The translations under genes and the position numbers were made by a program. A stretch of DNA of 64,000 bases from DATAEG01 sp963703085 (lineage in GTDB: Bacteria; Actinomycetota; Actinomycetes; Mycobacteriales; Jatrophihabitantaceae): positions 744,001 through 808,000 of the forward strand of contig OY969789.1 of NCBI GenBank assembly GCA_963703085.1, read 5' to 3'. Position 1 is the stretch's first letter; each line of letters begins with the position of its first letter. Shown piece after piece: positions 1-7,648 of this stretch. The notes under the pieces were generated by a model. That model searched no databases. It saw only the letters and a list, made by a program, of their open reading frames with translations, and had not been told where the DNA came from.

Positions 1-411
1 CAGGGCGTTGCCGAGGCCCCAACCGGCCCGGAACCCGACGATGCTGTCGATGCTGTTCGACGCGCCGGCCGCAGCGGCGAACACCACGATCAGCACCAGC
101 CCGGCGATCAGGGTCCGCTTGGCGCCGAGCCGGCTGGACACCCAGCCGGTCACGAGCATGGCCACCGCGGTGACGACCAGGTAGCTGGTGAACAGCAGCT
201 CGGTCTGACTGGTGGTGGCATGCAGCTTGCTGCTGATCGCGGGCAGGATCGGGTCGACCAGGCCGATCCCCATGAAGGACACGACGCAGGCGAAGGCCAC
301 GATCCACACTGCCTTGGGCTGTTGGAACATGTCCCGCATCGACGCGTGGGCGGCTGCTGGCCGGCCCGGGCCAGCTGCTGGGGCGGCCGGGGACGGCGTC
401 GGACTGGTCAT
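1..411 (-). CDS. MFS transporter, N-terminal part (runs off the window)
   Basis: Only the first ~137 residues are present. After a Pro/Ala-rich N-terminus come hydrophobic helices and segments typical of DHA1-type drug/solute antiporters, such as SFMGIGLVDPILPAI in helix 1 and the GWVSSRLGAKRTL loop after helix 2 (the MFS G-x3-D/R-x-G-RR type motif). The start ATG (411-409) overlaps the stop of the upstream MarR gene as ATGA, so the two are translationally coupled and the pump is very probably under the control of that regulator. Substrate unknown; an efflux role is inferred from the MarR pairing. The C-terminus lies outside the window. Confidence 0.85.
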   Translation of the reverse strand, partial: MTSPTPSPAAPAAGPGRPAAAHASMRDMFQQPKAVWIVAFACVVSFMGIGLVDPILPAISSKLHATTSQTELLFTSYLVVTAVAMLVTGWVSSRLGAKRTLIAGLVLIVVFAAAAGASNSIDSIVGFRAGWGLGNAL

Positions 412-875
412 TCGTTATCGCTCAATTCTGTGCTTGTCGGAAGGTTGGTGAGACGGTCCAGAGCGGGCACCGCCGCCTCGAGCGCGGCCAGCTCCGCATC
501 GGAAAGTTGGTGCAGCTGGGCTGCGACCGTGGCGATGCGGGCACGTCGGTAGGCCGCAACGCGTTCGCGTCCCTCATCGGTAACGGCGACGAGCGCCGCC
601 CGGCCGTCTGAGGGGTCGGCCTGCCGGACGGCGAGCCCTTCGGTCTCCAGCCGGTTCACCAGGCTGGTCATGCCGGGTTGGCTGACCCGCTCGCGGACGG
701 CGAGATCGCTGACCCGCATGGGTCCGGCGAACGACAGCGTGTCCAGGGTGGTGAAGACCGTGGAACTGAGGCCGCCGGGCCGGGTCTGCCGACGTGACCA
801 CATCATCAAGGCTTCGAGACCTTGGGCGATGCGGCGAGTGGCTCGATCGCTGGTTGTGGCGCTGCTCCGGGGCAC
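408..875 (-). CDS. MarR-family transcriptional regulator
   Basis: A 155-residue protein of typical MarR size. The winged-helix core is visible around residues 45-110: MRVSDLAVRERVSQPGMTSLVNRLETEG is the helix-turn-helix with recognition helix, followed by a wing with the DPSDGRAALVAVTDEGR pattern that is close to diagnostic for MarR (D-x-R-D/S-G-R). It starts at GTG (875-873) and overlaps the downstream MFS start by 4 bases. An A+T-rich island lies immediately upstream (881-903) and is the natural candidate for its promoter/operator. Expected role: ligand-responsive repressor of itself and the MFS pump. The ligand cannot be inferred. Confidence 0.93.
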   Translation of the reverse strand: MPRSSATTSDRATRRIAQGLEALMMWSRRQTRPGGLSSTVFTTLDTLSFAGPMRVSDLAVRERVSQPGMTSLVNRLETEGLAVRQADPSDGRAALVAVTDEGRERVAAYRRARIATVAAQLHQLSDAELAALEAAVPALDRLTNLPTSTELSDNE

Positions 876-880
876 TCGTG

Positions 881-903
881 AATAATATCAGTGCGTTATA
901 TAA
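881..903. promoter_or_regulatory. A+T-rich island upstream of marR, putative promoter/operator
   Basis: The run AATAATATCAGTGCGTTATA and the three bases after it (881-903) form almost the only strongly A+T-rich stretch in the surrounding GC-rich DNA. It carries ATAT on both sides of a 9-base centre and lies just upstream of the marR GTG. MarR proteins usually bind A+T-rich inverted repeats overlapping their own promoter. The dyad here is imperfect, so this is inferred from composition and position. Confidence 0.4.
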
Positions 904-930
904 GACGCCTATGTGATCTGCTAGACGTGC

Positions 931-1401
931 CTAGGCAGGCGGTGGGTCCGTCAACCCGATCACCGGGACCGTGACGGTGATCGGTGCCGCCACTCGGAAA
1001 TGAACAGTCACCACGACGGTGTCGCCCTTGACCAGGGCCTTGCTCGGCTTCTCGATCATGATGTGCTGCCCGAACGGCCGCAGCGTCGTGCTGCCGTGCG
1101 CGGGGATCCGTACTGCCGCCGCGTCCATCCCGCCGGAGGCGTTGTCGGACATCGTCATGGCTGCACCACCGGCGCCGGTGGTCACCGATGTGATCTCGTC
1201 GGGACGGTCGGTGCGGTTGTCGATGCGCAGGTAGACGGCGACCACATCCGGAGAAGCCGGCTCGCGGATGTACGCCCGGCTGATCGTCAACGCCGGCGCC
1301 ACCGGGTGCCCGGACCGCCCTGCCACCGCACCCCAGCCCAGTCCCGCCACCCCGAACGCGGCGACTGCGACGGCAGCGATCCACGGCGTCCGCACATTCA
1401 T
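931..1401 (-). CDS. PCu(A)C-type periplasmic/extracytoplasmic copper chaperone (DUF461)
   Basis: A 156-residue secreted or membrane-anchored protein: N-terminal hydrophobic segment (residues ~7-27, signal peptide/anchor), then a beta-rich PCuAC domain. Met/His copper-ligand-like residues are visible: the AMTMSDNASGGMDAAA segment (two Met near residues 82-84, another after it) and FGQHIMIEK (His and Met near residue 115), matching the M...M...H-x-M layout of the family. Such proteins bind Cu(I) outside the cytoplasm and hand it to SCO1 or the CuA centre of cytochrome oxidase. It is the last gene of the anti-sigma - CopCD - PCuAC operon, 19 bases after copCD. Confidence 0.85.
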   Translation of the reverse strand: MNVRTPWIAAVAVAAFGVAGLGWGAVAGRSGHPVAPALTISRAYIREPASPDVVAVYLRIDNRTDRPDEITSVTTGAGGAAMTMSDNASGGMDAAAVRIPAHGSTTLRPFGQHIMIEKPSKALVKGDTVVVTVHFRVAAPITVTVPVIGLTDPPPA

Positions 1402-1420
1402 GTCTGCAATCCTCTCCTGT

Positions 1421-3136
1421 TCAGCTCAGCCGTACGGTGACGACGGTGCTGACCGCGTCGAACTGCGACCAGGTGGCCAGCACCTGGAACCGCCACCGGC
1501 CGGCCGCCGGAAGGACGACGCCTGTCGCGCGGTACGCGGCGCCGCTGCCGGTGAGCGGGACGGCGATCGGGCCGAGGTGCTGCTCGTCCTGTGCCGCGGT
1601 CACGGTGAGCTTTGCGGGCTGGCTCCCGGTCACGTCGACGAGCACTTCGACTGCGCCATGTTTTCGTGGCGCCACGTGCACCGCCACGGTGGCGCCGTGC
1701 CCGATCGAGGCCGAACCGGAGACCGGCTTGGCTGCGTCGGCGGCGGCCGCCACGCTGCGCCCGGGTGGCTCGGCGACGAGAACCGAGGCCGCGCCCAGGG
1801 CGACGGCGGCCAGCAGGGCCTCCACGGCGACCAGTCGGCGGAGCAGCGTCGGAGTGATTGCCGGTGCCGCTGATCCAGCCGTGGTCACCGGTGCCGCCGC
1901 GGGCCGATCCGCGTTCAGATCGGGTCGCCGGGCACCCCAGATGATCCGCAGCGCGCGCCGCGACCAGCTCGCGACGACGACGATGACGACGAGCAGGACA
2001 ACCTTGAGGATGACCAGCACGCCATAAGTGGAACCGAAGAGCGCTTGCCAGCCGCGCGTCTCACGCCACGCCTGGTAGACGCCGGTGCCGAACAGCGTCG
2101 CGAGCAACCACGGCGCGACCCGGGAGAAACCGTGCACCGCGATGCCCATCTCGGTGGGCGGCGAGTCCGGGACGATCGCCACCACAAGCAACAGCGCACC
2201 ACCCAGCCATCCCGCCATGGCCAGCACGTGGGCGGAGTCGGCGGCCAGCGCCAGCCACCTCGGCGAAGCGGAGTTCGCATGCCCGGCAACGGCGTACGTG
2301 AGACCTACGCCGACAGCGACGACAGCGGCAGAGTCCACCAACCACGCCGGCCGGCGGGCCGAGCTGAACACTCGCTCGAGCAGGACGGCCAGGACCGCGA
2401 GCAGCACCAGCCGGACACAGTGCGCGGCACCGAAGGGCGAGCGCAGCGTGTCGTGCAGCAGGGCACCGTGCCGCAACGCGGACAACCCGCTACCGGCCGT
2501 GTACGGACCCTGCACGAGCAGTTCGGCCGCCGAACCGAAGACCGCCGCGCACCACCCTGCCCAGATCAGCCGTTTGGCCCTGCCGTCCTGGCGTCCGGGC
2601 GGCCAGCCGGTCAACAGCAGCCAACCACCGCCGAGGCCGGCCAACCCGCCGTACCCGACGCCCCGCGCGACGTCGAATGCGACCGAGGCAGCCCGGTTCG
2701 TCGCGCCCGCTGCCGACGTCGCCGCCGGCAGTGCGCCGGCGCCGACGACGAACCGCACCGAGCCGGTGACGGGATGGGAATCGGCCGAAACGACGCGGTA
2801 GCTCTCCACGTAGGCGCCGTCGCCGAGGCCCGCGCGCAGCGCGACGCTGATAGTCGCACCGTGCTGAGTGGCGGGTCCGGCATCGACGCGGTTGCCGAAC
2901 CCGTCGACGACCTGCAGGAAGCCGACGCCGGACAGGCCGACCGTTTCGTCGAAAGTGATGCTCACTGTCCTCGGCGCTGCGCCGAGCCGGGCACCGTCCG
3001 CGGGACTGGCGGAGGTGACGACGGCGTGCGCCGACGCAGGCGCCGAGCGGCCCAGCAGCGCCGCGGCCCAGAGCGCCAACCCGAACGCCACCGTCAGTGC
3101 GGCACGGCGGCGATGCGACAAGAAGGCTGCAGTCAC
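1421..3136 (-). CDS. CopC-CopD fusion copper resistance/uptake membrane protein (YcnJ-like)
   Basis: 571 residues from the GTG at 3136-3134, which overlaps the anti-sigma stop as GTGA; the open frame continues upstream to 3289 only inside the anti-sigma gene, so that extension is rejected. Order: signal peptide (1-36), CopC domain starting at the mature HAVVTSASPADG (the N-terminal His is the CopC copper ligand), then about eight transmembrane helices of CopD (from ~residue 150), and a C-terminal extracytoplasmic beta domain (from ~residue 480). CopCD proteins take copper across or into the membrane. The neighbours (PCuAC, SCO1, CtaG) say this copper is meant for respiratory oxidase assembly or homeostasis. 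Confidence 0.9.
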   Translation of the reverse strand: MTAAFLSHRRRAALTVAFGLALWAAALLGRSAPASAHAVVTSASPADGARLGAAPRTVSITFDETVGLSGVGFLQVVDGFGNRVDAGPATQHGATISVALRAGLGDGAYVESYRVVSADSHPVTGSVRFVVGAGALPAATSAAGATNRAASVAFDVARGVGYGGLAGLGGGWLLLTGWPPGRQDGRAKRLIWAGWCAAVFGSAAELLVQGPYTAGSGLSALRHGALLHDTLRSPFGAAHCVRLVLLAVLAVLLERVFSSARRPAWLVDSAAVVAVGVGLTYAVAGHANSASPRWLALAADSAHVLAMAGWLGGALLLVVAIVPDSPPTEMGIAVHGFSRVAPWLLATLFGTGVYQAWRETRGWQALFGSTYGVLVILKVVLLVVIVVVASWSRRALRIIWGARRPDLNADRPAAAPVTTAGSAAPAITPTLLRRLVAVEALLAAVALGAASVLVAEPPGRSVAAAADAAKPVSGSASIGHGATVAVHVAPRKHGAVEVLVDVTGSQPAKLTVTAAQDEQHLGPIAVPLTGSGAAYRATGVVLPAAGRWRFQVLATWSQFDAVSTVVTVRLS

Positions 3137-3792
3137 GCGACGCCACGCAGGCCGGGCGGGTCCGACTGCTGCGTGGAGTTGGTGGGCAGTGCGGCGTCGA
3201 TGGGGGCGCTGGTGTCGACGTCCCGGCGGGCCAGTGCGGCGACGAGCACGAGGCCGAGAACACATCCGGCGTGAGTGCCCAACCGCCACGGCGACACAGC
3301 GCCGGCAACGACGTCACGGACGCTCAGCGCGGCCAACACGCCTACAAATGCAACGAGCATTGGCAGCAGCCCGGCCGCGCGGCGCGGTCGAAGCGCGGTG
3401 GCCAGGAATGCGGCGCCCAAAGCGGCGTTCCAGGCCGCCGATTCGTGGGAGGCGTGCACGGACATCGCCATGGCCATGCTGGCGCCGAAGACTGCCGGGG
3501 CCGCGATCGCAAGCTGGATCAACCCGACGGCGCTCAGCGCGATCCGAAGCGCGGTGACCCGCCGCCGGAGCATCGCGGCGGGCAGGACCACATCGCGCAG
3601 GATCTGCTCGGACAGGTCCGGAACTCCGGTGCCACTGATCCGAGTGGACCGGGCCAGGGCCTCGACCTCGTGCAGCCACGCCGCACATCCCGCGCAGCGG
3701 GCGAGGTGTGCGTCCAGGGCGGCGATCGACATGCCCACCGGCTCGCCGTCCAGCCGAGCGGAGGCGGCCTCCCGGATGCGTTCGCAGGTCAC
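3133..3792 (-). CDS. Zinc-finger anti-sigma factor, membrane-bound
   Basis: 219 residues, GTG start (3792). The N-terminal cytoplasmic ZAS domain has Cys3 and the canonical H-x3-C-x2-C motif (HLARCAGC, residues ~29-36). Hydrophobic helices follow (from ~residue 80 to ~190), so the regulator is anchored in the membrane by several segments. It is divergent from, and paired with, the ECF sigma gene at 3915 and cotranscribed with CopCD. It is predicted to hold that sigma factor inactive until a copper- or redox-linked signal arrives. A promoter-like element (3801-3828) sits so close upstream that the mRNA may be leaderless. Confidence 0.87.
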   Translation of the reverse strand: MTCERIREAASARLDGEPVGMSIAALDAHLARCAGCAAWLHEVEALARSTRISGTGVPDLSEQILRDVVLPAAMLRRRVTALRIALSAVGLIQLAIAAPAVFGASMAMAMSVHASHESAAWNAALGAAFLATALRPRRAAGLLPMLVAFVGVLAALSVRDVVAGAVSPWRLGTHAGCVLGLVLVAALARRDVDTSAPIDAALPTNSTQQSDPPGLRGVA

Positions 3793-3800
3793 GTCAGGGT

Positions 3801-3828
3801 GGTCGCGGCCAGAGCCGGTCTGGTTCCC
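3801..3828 (-). promoter_or_regulatory. Putative ECF sigma promoter, anti-sigma operon
   Basis: On the minus strand: GGGAACC (3828-3822), a 16-base spacer, CGACC (3805-3801). The GGAAC-type -35 and C-G-rich -10 are the usual look of ECF promoters. The same pattern with the same spacing occurs before the SCO1 operon (7597-7624). The anti-sigma GTG begins 8 bases after the -10, which places the start site at or next to the start codon. Position and repetition support it; transcription itself is not shown. Confidence 0.6.
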
Positions 3829-3914
3829 GCAGTGAGCCAGCTAACGGCGAGCACCTCGGCCGCGAGGGGACGCAGCCGGTGCGGCACGATAGGCATCAAC
3901 AGTGAGGAGCGGAC

Positions 3915-4457
3915 GTGCCCGACGAGCAGAATGAGCTCGACCCGCTCACCCAGGCTGCGCTGCGGGCCCGGCGTGGCGACCAGGACGCCGCCGCCGCATT
4001 CGTCCGGGCCAGCCAGGTCGAGGTGTGGCGGCTGTGCGCGCACCTCGGTGCGACCGGCGCCGCCGATGACCTGACCCAGGAGACGTACGCGCGCGCCTTC
4101 GCTTCCCTGCACCGCTTCGCCGGCCGCTCCTCGGCGCGGACCTGGCTGCTGTCGATCGCGCGCCGGGTGTGCGCCGATTCGATCCGGGCCGTCGTCCGCG
4201 ACCGGGCCGCTCCGAAGCTGCCGGCCGAGACTGTTCCCGACCCGGCCGAAGGAGTCGCGCTGCGGGCATTGCTCGAGGTGCTGGACGCCGATCGGCGATC
4301 GGCCTTTGTGACGACGCAGATTCTCGGCCTGTCCTACGCGGAGGCCGCCGACGTCTGCGGCTGCCCGGTCGGCACGATCCGCTCCCGAGTCGCCCGGGCC
4401 CGCAGCGACCTGCTCGAGGCATTGGGCGGTGCCGCAGGCCGGCAAGCCGCCCGGTGA
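3915..4457 (+). CDS. ECF RNA polymerase sigma factor
   Basis: 180 residues, normal ECF length, GTG start with GAGGAG six bases upstream. Sigma region 2 spans residues ~25-90 (DDLTQETYARAFASLHRFAGRSSARTWL is region 2.2-2.4); region 4 spans ~115-170, with LSYAEAADVCGCPVGTIRSRVARARSDL as the helix-turn-helix. The linker is short, as in ECF sigmas. Its genomic partner is the zinc-finger anti-sigma at 3133-3792, transcribed divergently. The flanking operons all concern copper and haem-copper oxidase assembly, and two of them share a candidate ECF promoter. Mycobacterial SigC is a known ECF sigma linked to copper acquisition; whether this is its orthologue is not decided here. Confidence 0.93.
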   Translation: MPDEQNELDPLTQAALRARRGDQDAAAAFVRASQVEVWRLCAHLGATGAADDLTQETYARAFASLHRFAGRSSARTWLLSIARRVCADSIRAVVRDRAAPKLPAETVPDPAEGVALRALLEVLDADRRSAFVTTQILGLSYAEAADVCGCPVGTIRSRVARARSDLLEALGGAAGRQAAR

Positions 4458-4458
4458 G

Positions 4459-5655
4459 CTAGTGGCCGGCGCGCTTGTCGGCCTCGGCCATCTTGGCCAG
4501 CCACCGGTTGTAGCGCTCCCGGTTGCGCTCCTGCTCGTCGAAGTCGGCGTCCACCGTCGGCGTGGCCGGTGTCGCGGTCTCGGTGTCGGCCGGATCGGCC
4601 ACGTTGCCGGCGAAGACGGACTGGCGCACCTGTTCCATCCAGCCGGTCCGGTCCAGCTCGCGCATCGCCGGCCGGCGCAGGAACGCAATGGTCAGGGCGA
4701 TCATCACGCCGGCCATCAGACCGTCGCCGCCGACCCACATGATGGCCCCGCCGGCGTGCGTGTCGGAGAGCGTATCGACGTGCAGGCCGGGCACCGGGAC
4801 CATCGCGATCGGGCGGGTGGACATCATCAGCACCACGCCGGTGAACGTGTCCACCGCCATCGAGATGGCCAGCAGCATCCATCGCGCCGGTGTGGCGAGC
4901 TGCCAGCGGATCGACTCGTCGCCCACCAGCAGGGTGAAGAACTGCACACCGACCAGCACGTAGACGAGGTGCTCCAGCTGCCCCGCCCACGGCCGGCGCA
5001 TGATCTCGTCCATCGCGCCGGTGAGGTGGCTGGTGACGATGACCGTCGCGTAGCTGGCCAGCGCGACCGGCGGTGAGAACAGCAGAGAGACGGCTCGGCT
5101 GCGGATGAGCCGGGCCAGCCGGCCGCGCCACGGGTCACCGGTGGCTCGCAGCAGCAGCTCCAGTGGGCGCCCCACACACAGCAGCACCGGCGCAAGCATC
5201 ACCAGCATCAGGTGGCCGATCATGTGCGCGGTGAACAGGGCCATGTCGTACACAGCGATGCTCGCGTTGGTGGCCAGGACGCAAACACCGAGCCCGGCGA
5301 GGAAGGAGATGGTGCGGGCTGCCGGCCAGCGCCCGGCACCGTCGCGACCGGCGATTCCGGCTCCGCTCAGATACAGCAGCGCTGCGATGCCCACGACGAC
5401 CAGCGCAATCGGGTCGAGGTGCCACCGGGTGAGCAATGCGGAGCCGAGCAAGGGCGGCAGCGACTCCATCGACCCGGGGCGACACCACGACACCGGTAGC
5501 ACCGGCGCGTGCGGTGCAGTCTGCGAGCGGTAGACGATGAGGGCGACCAGCGCCAGGATCGCGGCCCCGATGATCGTGCAGACGATCTCGAACCAGGGCG
5601 CGTGGCGCCGGTGCGGGGTGGGCGCGACCGGAGCGGTCGCGGTGTCGGAAGCCAT
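4459..5655 (-). CDS. ctaG: CtaG-type cytochrome c oxidase assembly membrane protein
   Basis: 398 residues with about nine transmembrane helices, matching the caa3_CtaG family (PF09678). Recognisable are WHLDPIALVVVGIAALLYL and the His-containing helix FTAHMIGHLMLVMLAP, whose histidines are likely cofactor or copper ligands. The last ~70 residues are charged and cytoplasmic. CtaG is needed for assembly of CuB-type or caa3 oxidases in Gram-positive bacteria. The start codon shares one base with the stop of the DyP gene (TGATG), so it is the third gene of the SCO1 - DyP - CtaG operon. It ends tail-to-tail with the sigma gene, one base apart. Confidence 0.9.
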   Translation of the reverse strand: MASDTATAPVAPTPHRRHAPWFEIVCTIIGAAILALVALIVYRSQTAPHAPVLPVSWCRPGSMESLPPLLGSALLTRWHLDPIALVVVGIAALLYLSGAGIAGRDGAGRWPAARTISFLAGLGVCVLATNASIAVYDMALFTAHMIGHLMLVMLAPVLLCVGRPLELLLRATGDPWRGRLARLIRSRAVSLLFSPPVALASYATVIVTSHLTGAMDEIMRRPWAGQLEHLVYVLVGVQFFTLLVGDESIRWQLATPARWMLLAISMAVDTFTGVVLMMSTRPIAMVPVPGLHVDTLSDTHAGGAIMWVGGDGLMAGVMIALTIAFLRRPAMRELDRTGWMEQVRQSVFAGNVADPADTETATPATPTVDADFDEQERNRERYNRWLAKMAEADKRAGH

Positions 5656-6911
5656 CAGGAGAACAGGGTCTCACCCGCGTAGCCGCCGGCGCTCGCCCCG
5701 GGGGGTACGGCGAAGACGGCCGATGATTCGTGCCGGATGAACGCACCCAGCGCGTCGGACGCGGACAGCTTGCGCATGATCGGCACGAACACGTCACGCG
5801 GATCGGTCTGGAAGGCCTGGAAGAAGAGGCCGGCCTCCGGCTGCCCGTCCGGGCGGAAGCCCTCGTCGTAGGAATAGCCGCGGCGCAGCATCGTGGCGCC
5901 ACCGTTGTTGACCGGATGGGTGAGCCGGATGTGCGCGTCCTTCGGAATGACCGGCCGGCCGGCCGGGTCGAGCGCGGCGAAGTCCGGGGACGTGTGCTCC
6001 GACCCGCCGGTGAGCGGCGCGCCGTTGTCCAAGTACCGGCCGATGACGCGTTGCTTCTCGGCCACGCTGCGGGTCTCCCACTCCGGCAGCAGCATCCGGA
6101 TCCGGCGGCAGACGAGGTAGGTGCCGCCGACCATCCAGTCCGGTTTCGCATCGTCGGGCACCCAGACGGCGAGTTCGAGGCGTGCGCCGGTGGGGTTGTC
6201 CGTGCCGTCGGGCTGGCCCATCAGGTTGCGTGGCGCGGTTGCCACGCGATGCGAGCCGGCCGGCAGGAAGCCACTCTGCGACCACTTCGGTGAAGCCCGT
6301 CCCGACGCGATCCGGGTCACTGCGCGGGCCGCCGAAGCAACCACCAGCGCGTCCGCGGCGCAGATCTGGACGGCGAGATCGCCGCCGCTGCGGGCCGGCT
6401 GCAGCTCCTCGCCACGGAACGGCGGTATCTCGGCCAACTGGCCCGGCGGCACCTGCCCGGCGGCTCGCACCGCGCGACTGCCGAGCCCTACGGTGACGGT
6501 CAGGTCCGCGGCGGCCAGCCCGTCCGGAACGCCGCCCTGCTCAGGCACCCAGCGCCCGGCCATCATGGACGCCGCGGCGGTGCCGATCGACGTCAGCAGC
6601 GCGGCCAGGGCCGCCTTGTCGGTGCCCGGGTGGAGCACATAGCTGGTGAAGCGCATGCTGGCCGGCGCCGGGTCGGCCACTCCCGGCTGGTGCGCTGCGA
6701 AATAGCTGACCGGGGCGTTCGCTGCCGAGCCCGCGGCCCGGGACGTCGCTGCGGGCTTGTCGGTATCACGCAGCTCCCGGTATCCGAACGCCCCCGCTGC
6801 CGCGCCGACGGCGACGCCTCCCCCGGCCAGCCCGGCGGCGCGCAGGAACCCCCGACGGTTGAGGGCCGGGGTCGGCTCAGGCGGCGTCGATCCGGCGGCG
6901 GGCATGGGCAT
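5655..6911 (-). CDS. Dyp-type haem peroxidase, Tat-exported (EfeB-like)
   Basis: 418 residues. The twin-arginine signal NRRGFLRAAG lies at residues 18-27, followed by a hydrophobic Gly/Ala stretch. The DyP core shows the G-x-x-D-G motif (MGQPDGTDN, distal Asp), the segment KDAHIRLTHP with the likely proximal haem His, and ATMLRRGYSYDEG with the conserved Arg. EfeB proteins are secreted haem peroxidases, often with EfeUO for iron uptake, but no efeU or efeO is present here. Instead it sits 6 bases after SCO1 and overlaps CtaG, which suggests oxidative protection or haem handling during oxidase maturation. Confidence 0.92.
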   Translation of the reverse strand: MPMPAAGSTPPEPTPALNRRGFLRAAGLAGGGVAVGAAAGAFGYRELRDTDKPAATSRAAGSAANAPVSYFAAHQPGVADPAPASMRFTSYVLHPGTDKAALAALLTSIGTAAASMMAGRWVPEQGGVPDGLAAADLTVTVGLGSRAVRAAGQVPPGQLAEIPPFRGEELQPARSGGDLAVQICAADALVVASAARAVTRIASGRASPKWSQSGFLPAGSHRVATAPRNLMGQPDGTDNPTGARLELAVWVPDDAKPDWMVGGTYLVCRRIRMLLPEWETRSVAEKQRVIGRYLDNGAPLTGGSEHTSPDFAALDPAGRPVIPKDAHIRLTHPVNNGGATMLRRGYSYDEGFRPDGQPEAGLFFQAFQTDPRDVFVPIMRKLSASDALGAFIRHESSAVFAVPPGASAGGYAGETLFS

Positions 6912-6917
6912 GGGGCG

Positions 6918-7568
6918 CTACGACGTGGACTGGGCCAGCAGGGTCAGATCGTGCGCGTACTCGTCGGAACTGGTGCCTTCGGTGTAGACCACCCGGGCCT
7001 GCTGATCCGGCCCGAATGCCAGCACCTGTGCGCCGTGGGTCACCTCGACCTCGCCGTTGGGCCCCTTCTTCGGCTTCACCAGGGGGATGCCGATCTTGTC
7101 GGCGGCGGCATAGATCGTGTCGATGTTCCCGGTCAGGCCGACGAACGAGGGATTGAACTTGGCCAGCCACGTTTTCACGACCGGTGCGGTGTCGCGTTCC
7201 GGATCGGAGGTCACGAAGACGACGGTCACGTGCGAGCGCACCTGCGCCGGGACGTGCTTCAACGCGACGGCGATGTCGGCCATCGTGGTCGGGCACTCGT
7301 CCGGGCAATGGGTGTAGCCGAAGTACAGCAGCGTGACCCGCCCCTTCGTCTGGGCCCGCAAGTCGTACGGCTTGCCGCTCTGATCGGTCAGCGTCAGCGT
7401 CGGCAGGGCAATGGGCGACGACAGCTTGGTGCCCTGCAACCCGGACGAGGTGTGCTTCGACCCGCCGGACGTGCCGCTGCTGCACGCCGCCAGCGCCAGC
7501 AGCACTGCCAGCGCAGCACACACGGCGAGCGGCAGTCGCTTCGTGGCATTCACCGACGGGGATTCCAT
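6918..7568 (-). CDS. SCO1/SenC-family copper chaperone lipoprotein
   Basis: 216 residues from the ATG at 7568 (AGGA just upstream). A GTG at 7595 is in frame but falls two bases after the -10 of the promoter-like element, so it is unlikely. Lipobox LAAC gives Cys29 as the lipid anchor. The thioredoxin-like fold carries the copper-binding C-x3-C (CPDEC, ~residues 88-92) and a downstream His in EVTHGAQV, the SCO1 metal triad. SCO1 loads the CuA site of cytochrome oxidase subunit II. First gene of the SCO1 - DyP - CtaG operon. Confidence 0.93.
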   Translation of the reverse strand: MESPSVNATKRLPLAVCAALAVLLALAACSSGTSGGSKHTSSGLQGTKLSSPIALPTLTLTDQSGKPYDLRAQTKGRVTLLYFGYTHCPDECPTTMADIAVALKHVPAQVRSHVTVVFVTSDPERDTAPVVKTWLAKFNPSFVGLTGNIDTIYAAADKIGIPLVKPKKGPNGEVEVTHGAQVLAFGPDQQARVVYTEGTSSDEYAHDLTLLAQSTS

Positions 7569-7596
7569 TTCCTGGACGCGGTTGGCATGTAGCACT

Positions 7597-7624
7597 GGTC
7601 GTTACGACGGTACGTGCAGTTCCC
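7597..7624 (-). promoter_or_regulatory. Putative ECF sigma promoter, SCO1 operon
   Basis: On the minus strand: GGGAACT (7624-7618), 16-base spacer, CGACC (7601-7597). Both hexamer-like parts and the spacer length match the element before the anti-sigma gene. The -35 overlaps a perfect 7-base-arm inverted repeat (GCAGTTC CCA GAACTGC, 7616-7632), which could be a bound operator or the end of the kmo transcript. About 29 bases lie between the -10 and the chosen SCO1 ATG. Confidence 0.6.
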
Positions 7625-7632
7625 AGAACTGC
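7616..7632. repeat. Perfect inverted repeat between kmo and SCO1
   Basis: GCAGTTC-CCA-GAACTGC: 7-base arms with a 3-base centre. It lies 17 bases beyond the kmo stop and overlaps the -35 of the putative SCO1 promoter. Either a regulator site for the SCO1 operon or a short hairpin at the end of the kynurenine operon; the short stem without a T tract makes the terminator reading weaker. Confidence 0.5.
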
Positions 7633-7648
7633 CGACCGGTGCCCCAGT

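Noticed and set aside
928..937. Palindrome TGCCTAGGCA at the PCuAC stop
   Set aside because: Ten bases overlapping the stop codon; too short and too common in GC-rich DNA to be called a terminator or operator.
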